Assembly (NCBI RefSeq): GCF_013141775.1
Contig: NZ_WHOB01000094.1
Coordinates: 1-64,000, forward strand
Direction: 5' to 3'
Length of the DNA stretch: 64,000 nucleotides
DNA from: Paenibacillus phytohabitans
Lineage (GTDB): Bacteria > Bacillota > Bacilli > Paenibacillales > Paenibacillaceae
In this document: positions 24,843 through 33,799 of the stretch, piece after piece
How positions within the stretch are numbered: position 1 is the first letter of the stretch
Layout of the letters: the number at the start of each line of letters is the position of its first letter
Position numbers and translations under genes: made by a program
The notes under the pieces: generated by a model
Seen by the model: only the letters and a program-made list of their open reading frames with translations
Told to the model about the DNA's origin: nothing
Database searches by the model: none

Positions 24843-26190
24843 CCCGTACCTCTCTGATTAAGATTTTGTATTGCCTCTGCTCATCTTCTCCAGCAATATG
24901 CCTGTTCTGCTCGAATAGATCAACACATTTGAAGATGATGCTCTCGTTGTTAAGCTTAGATGATGATTCCAAACCTTCCAAGATATATCCAATGCCTTCA
25001 CTTCGCTTATTCCGCAGATAATAGACTCCCAGTTCAACAAGAAATCTGGCGTGTTGGTCAGCCTTAATCTGCTGATTGTACACTCCGAGCTCAGTGAGAT
25101 GTATCCTATAGGGCATGTAATCAGAGAAACGTTCTAAAATAGAATCTACATTCCAGTTATATAAGTTTGCAGATTTGACGATATAAAATAAAGCTGTGAA
25201 GATCTCCCCTTGTTGCGTTGAAATATAGTTAACATAATCAGCTAACACCTCTGACTGTCCATCCAGTAAGCGGTACAAATAAGTATTAGCCTTGCCCCAT
25301 TCCTGGAATTGCGCTACAGTCCTCTTCGCTTCCTCACTTTCTTCATGTATCCAATTCACGTCCGAATATAAAGGTACAAGTTCAAGAGCCGCTTTGTAAT
25401 CCCCACATTCATCGTATGCATTCGAACGCATTAGATGGGCATACAATATATAAAAGCAAAAAGGTCTTTCTCCGCTCTTCACCGTCTCTTTATGTTTCGA
25501 GCGACAATAAAGATCATATTGAATTGTAGCAATCCGTAGTAATTCAAGAGCAAGCTCATTTACTTTACTCCATAATTGCAGTGAGTAGTAGACATCCATC
25601 AAATGCTTCAACGCATCCAGCTGGTCCGCCTCATCCAAACGCGGGATGTAGCTCTCAAACAGAGTAGCAGCGCGCAGGTTCGTGCTCTGATCATCACCAA
25701 GTGCGATCTGGAACAGGCGGTATTGGCACATAGCCAACCGTTCGGAGTACTGGTATTTCTCGCTGGCGCTTACATTCTCGTAGAGCAGTGCTGCCCCCGG
25801 CCAATACCCCTGCTGAAACAATCCTTCGGCTACTTCGAACAACATGGGAACATAGGTCAGATTATCAAGCAGATTATGTACAAGAAGCTCGATACAGTCC
25901 ATGCGCCCAAGCTCTGCACACTTTACAATAAAAGGCCGAAGCCGCCGCCAGGTCGGTGCCGAATGATAGAAGCATTCATCTACATATAAACTGTAAAAAT
26001 AGTCCTCGCGTACCCCCATCCCTGCAGTAATTAACTCCAGATGGCTCATGGCAATCGGCTGATGACCATTAATAATCCGGCTTAATGTCCCGGAATTAAT
26101 GCCGGATCTTATGGCAAACTGATTGATGGACAGCTCATGCTTTGATAAATAATCCACTAGCTGATCTCGAATCGTGGCTGCAGGCTCCAA
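24799..26190 (-). CDS. HTH/TPR-type regulator 2 (RRNPP-like receptor paired with the peptide gene)
   Basis: About 463 residues; N-terminal HTH (LSINQFAIRSGINSGTLSRIINGHQ) then TPR-like helices, with the same blocks as regulator 1 (for example CIELLVHNLLDNL and ANTYLYRLLDGQ). I choose the TTG at 26190, preceded by GGTGG. The longer in-frame extension to 26265 runs across a promoter (-35 26267-26272, -10 26244-26249) and so is unlikely to be translated. The last 15 codons overlap the start of the secreted-peptide gene, implying translational coupling. Expected role: DNA binding controlled by the re-imported peptide. Target genes unknown. Confidence 0.78.
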   Translation of the reverse strand: MEPAATIRDQLVDYLSKHELSINQFAIRSGINSGTLSRIINGHQPIAMSHLELITAGMGVREDYFYSLYVDECFYHSAPTWRRLRPFIVKCAELGRMDCIELLVHNLLDNLTYVPMLFEVAEGLFQQGYWPGAALLYENVSASEKYQYSERLAMCQYRLFQIALGDDQSTNLRAATLFESYIPRLDEADQLDALKHLMDVYYSLQLWSKVNELALELLRIATIQYDLYCRSKHKETVKSGERPFCFYILYAHLMRSNAYDECGDYKAALELVPLYSDVNWIHEESEEAKRTVAQFQEWGKANTYLYRLLDGQSEVLADYVNYISTQQGEIFTALFYIVKSANLYNWNVDSILERFSDYMPYRIHLTELGVYNQQIKADQHARFLVELGVYYLRNKRSEGIGYILEGLESSSKLNNESIIFKCVDLFEQNRHIAGEDEQRQYKILIREVRDANEKKTPIIASLV

Positions 26191-26243
26191 GGAAACACCA
26201 CCCTTCCGAATCCCATAATTTAGAATTTTGTGTTTATATCTGT

Positions 26244-26272
26244 ATAGTAGGCGATTATATTCCAAGGGTCAA
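26244..26272 (-). promoter_or_regulatory. Sigma-A type promoter of HTH/TPR regulator 2
   Basis: Minus strand: TTGACC (26267-26272), 17-bp spacer, TACTAT (26244-26249). It lies about 55 bp upstream of the chosen TTG start. Confidence 0.6.
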
Positions 26273-26366
26273 TAGACTAGATTCAGATAAATTATGAATG
26301 TGTGAAGTTTTCGAAACAGTTTGGCAACCCGGTTGCCGAATCCGGTTCTGCATGGCTAAATTGGCG

Positions 26367-26978
26367 TTAAAAGCTCCGCCACAGCTGTATTCCCATGTAG
26401 ACGGCGATCGCCCAGATCAATAGTGCTGAAGCGGTATTCAGCCTCTTAATCACCTTACCGGAGGCATCCATCCTGCCGAGCAGGCGGCCCGCAGCGGCAA
26501 GACCCAGGAACCAGATCCAGGAGACGGCCACCGTAGCCGCCGCGAAAGCCCAGCGCACCATACCGTCATATTGCAGCGAGCTTGTACCGATGACGCCCAC
26601 CGTATCCAGCAGCGCATGCGGATTCAAGAGGGAAACGGACAGTGCATACAGCATCTGTCCCTTCGGAGAGAGGCGCCCCGCCTCTTCCTGCGCCGGAGAA
26701 GAGCGCCAGATTCTCCAGCCCATGAAGCAGAGAAACAGGATTCCCGCACTGTATATAAGGGGCGTGACCCAGTCCAGCGATAGAATGACCAGAGAAATAC
26801 CGCCTACTGCTGCGGTTATAAGCAGCGTATCGCATGCCGCTGCCGTCAGAACTACAGGCAGCACACTGCGGAATCTCGCGTGCTGTGCCCCTTGATTGAA
26901 TACGAATATATTCTGCACGCCCAGCGGCAGAATAAGCCCGAAGGCCAGAATGATTCCATGTACAATGGCTTCCGTCAT
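26367..26978 (-). CDS. LysE/ArgO-family amino acid exporter
   Basis: 203 residues, six hydrophobic segments. The N terminus GIILAFGLILPLGVQNIFVFNQG (P-x-G-V/P-N class) and the central LNPHALLDT block are typical of LysE/ArgO exporters of basic amino acids. The ATG at 26978 is chosen because AAGGAGGAAG precedes it; upstream in-frame codons lack a ribosome site. It is divergent from a MocR-type regulator at 27193, which probably controls it. A GC-rich palindrome near 26320-26336 lies past the stop but has no good T tract. Confidence 0.88.
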   Translation of the reverse strand: MTEAIVHGIILAFGLILPLGVQNIFVFNQGAQHARFRSVLPVVLTAAACDTLLITAAVGGISLVILSLDWVTPLIYSAGILFLCFMGWRIWRSSPAQEEAGRLSPKGQMLYALSVSLLNPHALLDTVGVIGTSSLQYDGMVRWAFAAATVAVSWIWFLGLAAAGRLLGRMDASGKVIKRLNTASALLIWAIAVYMGIQLWRSF

Positions 26979-27192
26979 AACTTCTTCCTCCTTCATATAA
27001 GCTGTGATGCTGCCGGATGGACAAGCCTCCACAGCTTCTTGCTTCTTCCCGGTTAACGCATTCTGATCGTACTCTGGTGCAGAGGCTGCCGTAACCATCC
27101 AAGTTTTCCGTCTCATACCCAGCCAAGCTTAATAGACGACTATGAACCATGGTACACTCAAGGAAAGAAACCACAAAAGAGGAGCCCGTCCC

Positions 27193-28797
27193 TTGACACA
27201 TCAGCATCCGCCAGATCATCCAGACTTAAGCACTGCCGGTTCTTCCGGTCACCCTGAAGCTCCCGCACCTGCCGCTCTTGAAAAGGAGCCGGACGGCTCA
27301 CTCCCTGTCCTTCAAGGCACATGGAAGCCGGACCCGGCTTCCCCGCTGCCGCTTCATAGTCAGATATCCTCCTACTTCTTCGCCAAGATCAGCAGCGGGG
27401 CCTGGCCTCCCGGCATGCGGCTGGCTCCGCAGCGTGAGCTCTGCCGCATGCTCGGTGTTAACCGCAGCACGGTGGTCACGGCGCTGGGCCAGCTTACAGC
27501 ACTGGGCCTGATTGAGGGCAGACGCGGCGGAGGCACCGTAGTAGTAGCGGATGCACGTCCCGGCATCCGGCCCGCCGGTGATTCCAATGCGGTCACAGCT
27601 CCGGCAGAACCGGAGCGCCGGGGCAACTGGAATGATTATGTGGAGGAGGGGATTCACTATCCCAACCTGCCTACCGTACAGGATATCAACCGGCTCGAAT
27701 ATGAGCCGGGTCTGATCCGCCTCGGCACCGGCGAGCCTGCGCCGGAGCTGCTGCCCGGGGCGGCGATGAACCAGGTGCTGGCCGGGCTCGCGCAGCGCAT
27801 TCTTCCACCGCTCTCTTATGAGGAACCGCTCGGCAATCCGGCGCTGCGGGCTGCGGTCAGCCGGATGCTGGCCCGAAGCGGCATTGCAGCCGACCCCGCC
27901 TCCATTCTTATCACCTCCGGGGCACTTCAGGGACTCCAGCTTATTGCTCTGGGCCTTCTGCCGCGCGGCTCATCGATCCTGCTGGAGAAGCCGTCTTATC
28001 TGTATTCGATTCATGCCTTTCAGTCTGCCGGGGTGAAATTCAGCGGGCTGCCCATGGACGGACGCGGGCTGATCCCGGAGCATCTTACGGCTGAGGCTGT
28101 CCGCAGCAAGGCGGCGATGCTCTACAGTATCCCTTCCTTTCATAACCCCACCGGGATTCTGATGGATGCCGGGCGGCGCCGGGAGCTTATGCAGGTCACA
28201 AGCAGCCTCGGGCTGCCTATTCTCGAGGATGGCGCCTATCAGGAGCTGTGGATGGATGCACCGCCTCCGCTGCCGCTGAAGGCGCTGGACCGCGAGGGAA
28301 GAGTGCTGCATCTGGGCACCCTGTCCAAAGCAGCCAGCCCCGGCCTGCGCATCGGCTGGATTGTCGGCCCGGAGCCGGTAGTCCGGCGGCTGGCCGATAT
28401 CAAAATGCAGAGTGATTACGGCGCAAGCTCCCTGTCACAGCTGGCTGCTGCCAGCTGGCTTGAGGACGGCTATCATGAGGAGCATCTGCAGGTGCTGCGC
28501 GGCAGACTACGGGAGCGCCGTGATCTTGTGCTGGAGCTGCTGCAGCTTCATTGTGCCGGACTGGCAACCTGGAATGTACCGGCAGGCGGATTCTACATCT
28601 GGCTGTCCCTCCTGCACCCCGTGCCTCCGCGCAAGCTGTTCACTGCAGCCCTGCGCGCCGGATTGCTGCTGAATACAGGCGATCTGTACGACCGCAGTGA
28701 CCGCAGGCATCTCAGACTGTCCTACGCTTATGCTTCTCCGGCAGAACTGAAGCGCGGAATCACCCTGCTGGCAGATCTAATCAGGGAAGCTCCATGA
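27193..28797 (+). CDS. MocR/PdxR-type regulator (GntR helix-turn-helix fused to aminotransferase domain)
   Basis: About 534 residues from a TTG with AGAGGAG upstream. After a Pro-rich N-terminal stretch comes a GntR winged helix (PLPLHSQISSYFFAKISSG then RELCRMLGVNRSTVVTAL). A fold-type I aminotransferase domain follows, with the PLP-lysine in HLGTLSKAASPGLRIGW. MocR regulators sense PLP or an amino-compound and act on adjacent transport or metabolic genes. The divergent LysE exporter is the obvious target. Ligand not deducible. Confidence 0.9.
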   Translation: MTHQHPPDHPDLSTAGSSGHPEAPAPAALEKEPDGSLPVLQGTWKPDPASPLPLHSQISSYFFAKISSGAWPPGMRLAPQRELCRMLGVNRSTVVTALGQLTALGLIEGRRGGGTVVVADARPGIRPAGDSNAVTAPAEPERRGNWNDYVEEGIHYPNLPTVQDINRLEYEPGLIRLGTGEPAPELLPGAAMNQVLAGLAQRILPPLSYEEPLGNPALRAAVSRMLARSGIAADPASILITSGALQGLQLIALGLLPRGSSILLEKPSYLYSIHAFQSAGVKFSGLPMDGRGLIPEHLTAEAVRSKAAMLYSIPSFHNPTGILMDAGRRRELMQVTSSLGLPILEDGAYQELWMDAPPPLPLKALDREGRVLHLGTLSKAASPGLRIGWIVGPEPVVRRLADIKMQSDYGASSLSQLAAASWLEDGYHEEHLQVLRGRLRERRDLVLELLQLHCAGLATWNVPAGGFYIWLSLLHPVPPRKLFTAALRAGLLLNTGDLYDRSDRRHLRLSYAYASPAELKRGITLLADLIREAP

Positions 28798-28822
28798 ATA
28801 ACGCGAATTGCCGGATCACAAA

Positions 28823-28881
28823 TAGCGCATAACAAATGACAATAATAATTATTTGTCATTTGTTATGCGCTATGTTATGCT
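28823..28881 (+). promoter_or_regulatory. Perfect 20-bp inverted repeat overlapping the tetR promoter
   Basis: Arms 28823-28842 (TAGCGCATAACAAATGACAA) and 28853-28872 are exact complements with a 10-bp AT centre. The right arm contains TTGTCA (28853-28858), a 17-bp spacer and then TATGCT (28876-28881), a promoter for the following gene. Most likely the operator at which the TetR protein represses itself and the SDR gene. It may also act as a terminator for the upstream MocR gene. Confidence 0.8.
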
Positions 28882-28907
28882 TCTTGCACAGGAAGGGGAA
28901 GTTACCC

Positions 28908-29507
28908 GTGAATAAATTAAGCTCTTTTTTGAGCAAAACAGAAATCCTTAATGCCGCTGAACAAACCCTGCGCAAATACGGGCCGGACAAGGCTTCAGTC
29001 ACTGATGTAGCGAAGCTGCTGGGCGTAAGTCATGGAACCCTTTACCGGCATTTCCCCAGCAAAGCTGCGTTGCGGGAGGCGGTAACGGAACGGTGGCTGG
29101 AGGAGATGATTGTAGCTCCGCTAACTGAAATTGCCGCGATACCCACAACCAATGCCTTGGGGCAGCTTAGAGATTATATCGCTAAGCTCGTAGAGCTTAA
29201 GCAGCATCATGCTTCACAGGACAGCGAGATGTTCAAAATGTATGCAGCCGTTACTGAAGAATCGGCAGCACTTGTTGAAGTCCACATCCGGAAGCTTCTC
29301 GATCACATTGACCTTCTCATTGCCCAGGGCATGGAACAAGGTCTTATATCACGGAGTATCCCGGCGGCGGTACAGGCACGTTCAGTCCTCTATGGCACCG
29401 CACGCTTTCACCATCCGGCGCACGCCTATGAGTGGCGCAGCCCGGGCATCATGCAGGAATTCGCCCAGCTCTGGACACTGCTGGAAAGAGGATTATCCGA
29501 ACATTAA
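28908..29507 (+). CDS. TetR family transcriptional regulator
   Basis: 199 residues from a GTG with GGAAGGGG upstream. N-terminal HTH: TEILNAAEQTLRKYGPDKASVTDVAKLLGVSHGTLYRHF (split across residues 10-48), then a helical ligand-binding domain without recognisable specificity. A perfect palindrome overlaps its promoter. The SDR gene follows after 19 bp, so the pair is probably one operon controlled by this repressor. Confidence 0.88.
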   Translation: MNKLSSFLSKTEILNAAEQTLRKYGPDKASVTDVAKLLGVSHGTLYRHFPSKAALREAVTERWLEEMIVAPLTEIAAIPTTNALGQLRDYIAKLVELKQHHASQDSEMFKMYAAVTEESAALVEVHIRKLLDHIDLLIAQGMEQGLISRSIPAAVQARSVLYGTARFHHPAHAYEWRSPGIMQEFAQLWTLLERGLSEH

Positions 29508-29526
29508 ATTCAAGGAGGAACTACTA

Positions 29527-30270
29527 ATGACACAACCATTGCAAGGCAAGGTGGCTATTGTTACCGGATCATCGAGAGGAATCGGGCGGAGTGTCGCTGA
29601 GCGGCTGGCGGAGCAGGGCGCTTCCGTTATCATCAACTATTCGAGCAGTCCCGCCCAGGCAGATGACGTAGTGACGGCCATTCGGGCGGGCGGCGGAACA
29701 GCCGCTGCCCTGCAGGCAGACATCAGCAAGCCTGCCCAGATTGAACAGCTGTTCAAGGAGACCAAGGCGCTCTATGGAAAGATCGATATCGTGGTCAATA
29801 ATGCGGGGATTATGATGAACTCCCTGATCGGAGAAGCTACTGAGGAGCAATTCGACAAGCAGTTCGCCATCAACGTCAAGGGCACCTACTTCTCCTGCCA
29901 GCAGGCCTTCTATCACCTCGAACAGGGCGGGCGGATTATTAATTTCTCCACTTCCGTCAACGGCCAGATGTTCCCGGCCTACAGTATTTATGCCGGCACC
30001 AAAGGTGCGGTTGAGCAATTCACCCGCCAGCTTGCCAAGGAGTTCGGCAGCAAAGGCATCACCATCAATGCGGTGGCACCAGGACCAGTAGCCACAGAAT
30101 TGTTCCTGGAGGGCAAATCAGAGGCCGTACTGGAAGGGCTGAAGAAGGGCAATGCCTTCGGACGTCTGGGCCAGCCGGAGGATATTGCCGGCGTGGTCAG
30201 CTTCCTGGCCGGAGAAGGCTCCGGGTGGATTACCGGCCAGACCCTCCGCGTCAATGGCGGATTCATCTGA
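29527..30270 (+). CDS. Short-chain dehydrogenase/reductase
   Basis: 247 residues; ATG with AAGGAGG upstream. Rossmann motif GSSRGIGRSVAE (T-G-x3-G-x-G class, near 14), NNAG at about 89, and catalytic Ser with Tyr-x3-Lys (YAGTK) near 154. The C terminus GQTLRVNGGFI is typical of classical SDRs resembling 3-oxoacyl-ACP reductase. An NAD(P)-dependent carbonyl or hydroxyl conversion; substrate unknown. Regulated with tetR. Its stop overlaps the convergent histidine kinase gene by eight bases. Confidence 0.9.
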   Translation: MTQPLQGKVAIVTGSSRGIGRSVAERLAEQGASVIINYSSSPAQADDVVTAIRAGGGTAAALQADISKPAQIEQLFKETKALYGKIDIVVNNAGIMMNSLIGEATEEQFDKQFAINVKGTYFSCQQAFYHLEQGGRIINFSTSVNGQMFPAYSIYAGTKGAVEQFTRQLAKEFGSKGITINAVAPGPVATELFLEGKSEAVLEGLKKGNAFGRLGQPEDIAGVVSFLAGEGSGWITGQTLRVNGGFI

Positions 30271-31330
30271 CTTGCAGAGGTATACGTACGACTGAAGCCG
30301 TCCCCTCACCGGGACGGCTTGTTATCTGTATGCTGCCTTCGTGAAGTTCAACGATTTTCTTCACCAGCGGCAGTCCCAGCCCGCTTCCGCCGCCCCCGCT
30401 GACGCTTCTGGATTTGTCCACTTTATAGAAGCGTTCGAAGATCCGCGGCAGCTCCTCTTCGGCAATGCCGATTCCGCTGTCCTTCACCTCCACTTCAATC
30501 TGCTCCTCTGAGATGCGCAAGGAGACGGTAATCCGTCCGCCCCGCGGGGTGAACTTGATGCTGTTATGCAGCAGGTTGGTCCACACCTGGCTGAGCAGGT
30601 CTTTTACCGCAACCACGGTGGTTTCTGCAAGATCTGCCTCTACCTCAATATCCTTGCCCAGCCACTGCGGCTCTGAAGCCAGGATCATCTCCTGCAGCTG
30701 CTTATCCAGCCTGTAGGGCTTCCGCTCGAACGGGAAGCTCTCTGCCTCCAGTGCCGACAGCTTCAGCAGATTGTCGCTCAGGCCGGACAGGCGGCGGCTC
30801 TCCGCTTCAATGATATCCAGGTAATGCTTCCTGCTCTCGGTACTGAGGCTGTCATCCTGCAGAGCTGCGGCGAACCCGCGGATGGAGGTCAGCGGCGACT
30901 GGATCTCATGCGATACGTTAGAGATGAAGTCCTGGCGCATCGTCTCCATCCGGCTCAGCTCAGTGGCCATTTCGTTAATCCCCTCTACAATACCGCCAAA
31001 CTGCCGGTACTGGCCGCTGTTCTCCAGTTCGATTTTGAAATCACCTTTGGAAATCTGCCGCATCGCCGTCAGGATCGGCACATAGAATCTCTGGTCCTGC
31101 CCGCGGGTAGCGAAAGCGATGGCGCCAGCCACGCAGAAGAAGATAATCACCTGCATGCCCATAATAAACAGATGATAGCCGTATTCGGAGAAGGACCAGC
31201 CGAAATGCCGGACCAGCAGCCTTGAGCCGAAATAGCTTCCGTTCCAGGAGATAAAGAGCATCGTCAATATGCCGGCTATAGGCGCAATCACATTGATTTT
31301 CTTCCATACTTTTCTGATTCTGTCCAGCAT
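30263..31330 (-). CDS. Sensor histidine kinase
   Basis: 355 residues: two membrane helices (about 14-30 and 53-74) with a short extracellular loop, HAMP region, HisKA dimerisation domain with phospho-acceptor H141 in NVSHEIQSPLTS, and an HATPase domain (LLHNSIKFTP N-box, VKDSGIGI G1, GGGGSGLGLPL G2). The stimulus is not deducible. It follows the response regulator gene with a two-base gap and an SD of GGAGGG; the ABC exporter, regulator and kinase form one minus-strand unit. Confidence 0.92.
   Translation of the reverse strand: MLDRIRKVWKKINVIAPIAGILTMLFISWNGSYFGSRLLVRHFGWSFSEYGYHLFIMGMQVIIFFCVAGAIAFATRGQDQRFYVPILTAMRQISKGDFKIELENSGQYRQFGGIVEGINEMATELSRMETMRQDFISNVSHEIQSPLTSIRGFAAALQDDSLSTESRKHYLDIIEAESRRLSGLSDNLLKLSALEAESFPFERKPYRLDKQLQEMILASEPQWLGKDIEVEADLAETTVVAVKDLLSQVWTNLLHNSIKFTPRGGRITVSLRISEEQIEVEVKDSGIGIAEEELPRIFERFYKVDKSRSVSGGGGSGLGLPLVKKIVELHEGSIQITSRPGEGTASVVRIPLQVR
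30295..30320 (+). terminator. Hairpin within the 3' end of the kinase gene, likely terminator of the tetR-SDR operon
   Basis: Perfect 10-bp stem AAGCCGTCCC / GGGACGGCTT with a six-base loop, 24 bp after the SDR stop. It lies inside the convergent kinase coding sequence (residues near PGEGTA). The T tract is poor (GTTAT), so efficiency is uncertain. Confidence 0.5.
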
Positions 31331-31332
31331 GC

Positions 31333-32004
31333 TTATCCCTCCAGCCGGTAGCCAAGGCCCCGGATCGTGCGGATGGCGAACCCGAATTTATCCCGGGGAA
31401 ACCGCTCGCGCAGACGGCCCACATGCACATCCAGCGTCCGCTCATTCCCTTCAAAATCATAACCCCAGATCTCTTCAATCAGCCGGTCGCGTGTCAGTGT
31501 CTGACCCGGATAACTGGCCAGCTTGAACAGCAATTCAAATTCCTTAAGCGGCAGCGTAATATCGCCATGCTCGGATACAACCTCATATGTTCTGCGGTTC
31601 ATCCGCAGGCTCCCTACGGTAACGCTCTGGGCGGCAGAAATTTGGTACCGCTTCAGCAGCGCCTTCACTCTGGCGATCAGTACGGGCGGCTCGAACGGCT
31701 TGACCAGATAGTCGTCTGTACCGAGCTCGAAGCCTTTGACAATCTGTGAGGTTTCACCTTTGGCTGTCAGCATCAGGATCGGGAAGTCATACTGCTTGCG
31801 CAGCTCCCGGCACAGCTCCCAGCCGTCCATATTCGGCATCATGACATCAATAATCGCCAGATCGGCCGGGGTCTCTTCGAGCAGCCGCAGCGCCTCCAGC
31901 CCATCGGAGGCACTCAGCACTTCTTCCATGCCTTCAGCTCTCAGAAAGACTCCCACCAATTCGCGGATGTGCGGATCGTCGTCCACTACCAGTATTTTGG
32001 CCAT
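31333..32004 (-). CDS. OmpR/PhoB family response regulator
   Basis: 223 residues. Receiver domain with acidic pair D8-D10, phospho-acceptor D53 (IIDVMMPNMDGW) and the conserved Lys in LVKPFEP; C-terminal winged helix with GNERTLDVHVGRLRE and IRTIRGLGYRL. Cognate to the downstream kinase. Its first 71 bases lie inside the 3' end of the upstream ABC transporter gene in another frame, with AGGAGG upstream of the ATG. Confidence 0.94.
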   Translation of the reverse strand: MAKILVVDDDPHIRELVGVFLRAEGMEEVLSASDGLEALRLLEETPADLAIIDVMMPNMDGWELCRELRKQYDFPILMLTAKGETSQIVKGFELGTDDYLVKPFEPPVLIARVKALLKRYQISAAQSVTVGSLRMNRRTYEVVSEHGDITLPLKEFELLFKLASYPGQTLTRDRLIEEIWGYDFEGNERTLDVHVGRLRERFPRDKFGFAIRTIRGLGYRLEG

Positions 32005-33799
32005 TTCCTGTAGAACCCTCCTCTATCACACTGCCCTGAAGCTCCGGCGTATTCATCTGCAGCTGCTGCTCGGCAAATTCACGGTACAGCTCATGATCCC
32101 GCAGCAGCTCTTCATGTGTTCCCTTGCCGGTTATCCGGCCCTTCTCCATAAATATAATCTGGTCCGCATTGACGACTGTAGCCAGTCTGTGGGCAATGAC
32201 AATCGTGGTCCTGCCCTGCATCAGATTGCCCAGTGCCTTCTGTACAACGGCTTCCGACTGACTGTCCAGACTGGACGTTGCCTCATCGAGCATGAGAATC
32301 TTCGGATCGCGCAGCAGCGCTCTGGCAATGGCGATCCGCTGCCGCTGTCCGCCGGACAGCTTCACTCCGCGTTCGCCGACGTCCGTATTGTACCCATCCG
32401 GAAGCTCTGCAATGAAGCCGTCAGCGTATGCCATGGCCGCAGCACGCTGCAGCTCCTCCTTACTGATCTCGCGGTCCAGTCCATATCCCAGATTCTCGGC
32501 AATCGTTCCGGCCAGCACCGGACTTTCCTGCGAGACATACCCGATCCGCTTACGCCAGGATTTCAGGGAGAACATCGATACCGGCTTGCTCCCCATCCGG
32601 ATAACACCGCTCTGCGGCTCATAGAATCGTTCCAGCAGCGAGAACAGCGTCGTTTTACCGCCGCCGCTTGGACCGACAATCGCTGTCACCTGGCCCGGCA
32701 GCATCGTGAAGCTTATCTTGTTCAGCACTTTCTCGCCCGTTTTGTATCCGAAGCTGAGGTCTTCCACTTCGATTGGGCCTTCCTCGCTGCCAGCCTCTTC
32801 TACACCTTCATACACTTCTTCCTCTGCCGCAAGCGTCTCGATAATCCGCTCCGAGGCACCTTTGGCCTTCTGAAGCTGCGTGAAGAATTGAGTCAGCTGG
32901 GTCAGCGGCATAATAATCTGGATCAGATACAGAATGAAGGCCACCAGCTCACCGGCGGTCAGAACCCCCGAGGACACCTGCATTCCGCCATAGCCGATAA
33001 TCACCACAAGCAGCATCATGAAGACGAAGGAGACCAGCGGGCTGATCATCGCGCTGATTTTGCCCTCACGGATGCCGAAGGACAGCAGATTCATAATTCC
33101 GCTGCGTCCGGCTTCATATTCCTTCTGCTCGGCTCCTGAGGATTTAACCAGCCGGATTTCAGACAATACACCGCTAAGTGTGGCGGTGAAGGAGGCTGTC
33201 TCATCTTGTGTGCCTTTTGATATTTTGTACATCTGCCGGCCCAGCGGTACCAGAATCAGCGCGGACAGCGGGAGGACGGTGAACAGTACCAGCGTCATTT
33301 TCCAGTTCAGGAAGAGCAGGACAGAGATTGAACCGACAATGGAGATCACGCCGGTAAAGAGGCTGGCCAGATGCTCCGAGATCAGTGTCTTGAGAATTCC
33401 CGTATCATTGGTCATCCGGCTGACGCTTTCACCTGTCCGGTTCTCATTGTAATAGGACACAGGCAGCACAAGGAATTTGCGCCACAGCCGGTCCCTAAGT
33501 CCGGCGACAATCTTCTGCCCGACCGCATTCAGCAGATATATCGAGACGCCGCCGGCAAGGGTCTGTGCGATGAAAGCTCCGGCAATTCCGGCAATCTGCA
33601 GCTTGCTGATCGAAGCCAGCGAGAAGCCGTCGACCAGGTTCTTCGTGAACATTGGAATAACAAGACCCACTAGAGTCGAAATCATACTGAGGCCCAGAGC
33701 CAGTGCCAGCAGCATGTAGGAGGGTTTAGTTTCGTGCAGCAGCTTCAGGAACGGCTTCATCGCGGCTCCCTGCTTCTGCGGTGCTTGAGTGTTCTTCAT
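31934..33799 (-). CDS. ABC exporter half-transporter (BmrA-like, membrane and ATPase domains fused)
   Basis: 621 residues. Six membrane helices in about residues 30-320, then the ATPase: Walker A GPSGGGKTT, signature LSGGQRQRIAIARAL, Walker B ILMLDEATSSLD and the H-loop IAHRL. Type IV exporter fold, expected to work as a homodimer exporting lipids, drugs or peptides. A hydrophilic tail of about 40 residues after the family's normal end overlaps the response regulator gene. The following two-component system is likely co-expressed and may control it. ATG with AAAGGGGA upstream. Confidence 0.92.
   Translation of the reverse strand: MKNTQAPQKQGAAMKPFLKLLHETKPSYMLLALALGLSMISTLVGLVIPMFTKNLVDGFSLASISKLQIAGIAGAFIAQTLAGGVSIYLLNAVGQKIVAGLRDRLWRKFLVLPVSYYNENRTGESVSRMTNDTGILKTLISEHLASLFTGVISIVGSISVLLFLNWKMTLVLFTVLPLSALILVPLGRQMYKISKGTQDETASFTATLSGVLSEIRLVKSSGAEQKEYEAGRSGIMNLLSFGIREGKISAMISPLVSFVFMMLLVVIIGYGGMQVSSGVLTAGELVAFILYLIQIIMPLTQLTQFFTQLQKAKGASERIIETLAAEEEVYEGVEEAGSEEGPIEVEDLSFGYKTGEKVLNKISFTMLPGQVTAIVGPSGGGKTTLFSLLERFYEPQSGVIRMGSKPVSMFSLKSWRKRIGYVSQESPVLAGTIAENLGYGLDREISKEELQRAAAMAYADGFIAELPDGYNTDVGERGVKLSGGQRQRIAIARALLRDPKILMLDEATSSLDSQSEAVVQKALGNLMQGRTTIVIAHRLATVVNADQIIFMEKGRITGKGTHEELLRDHELYREFAEQQLQMNTPELQGSVIEEGSTGNGQNTGSGRRSAHPRIGGSLSES

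Noticed and set aside
26191..26265. Longer start for HTH/TPR regulator 2
   Set aside because: The extra codons overlap a well-spaced promoter, and the paralogue aligns from the downstream start.
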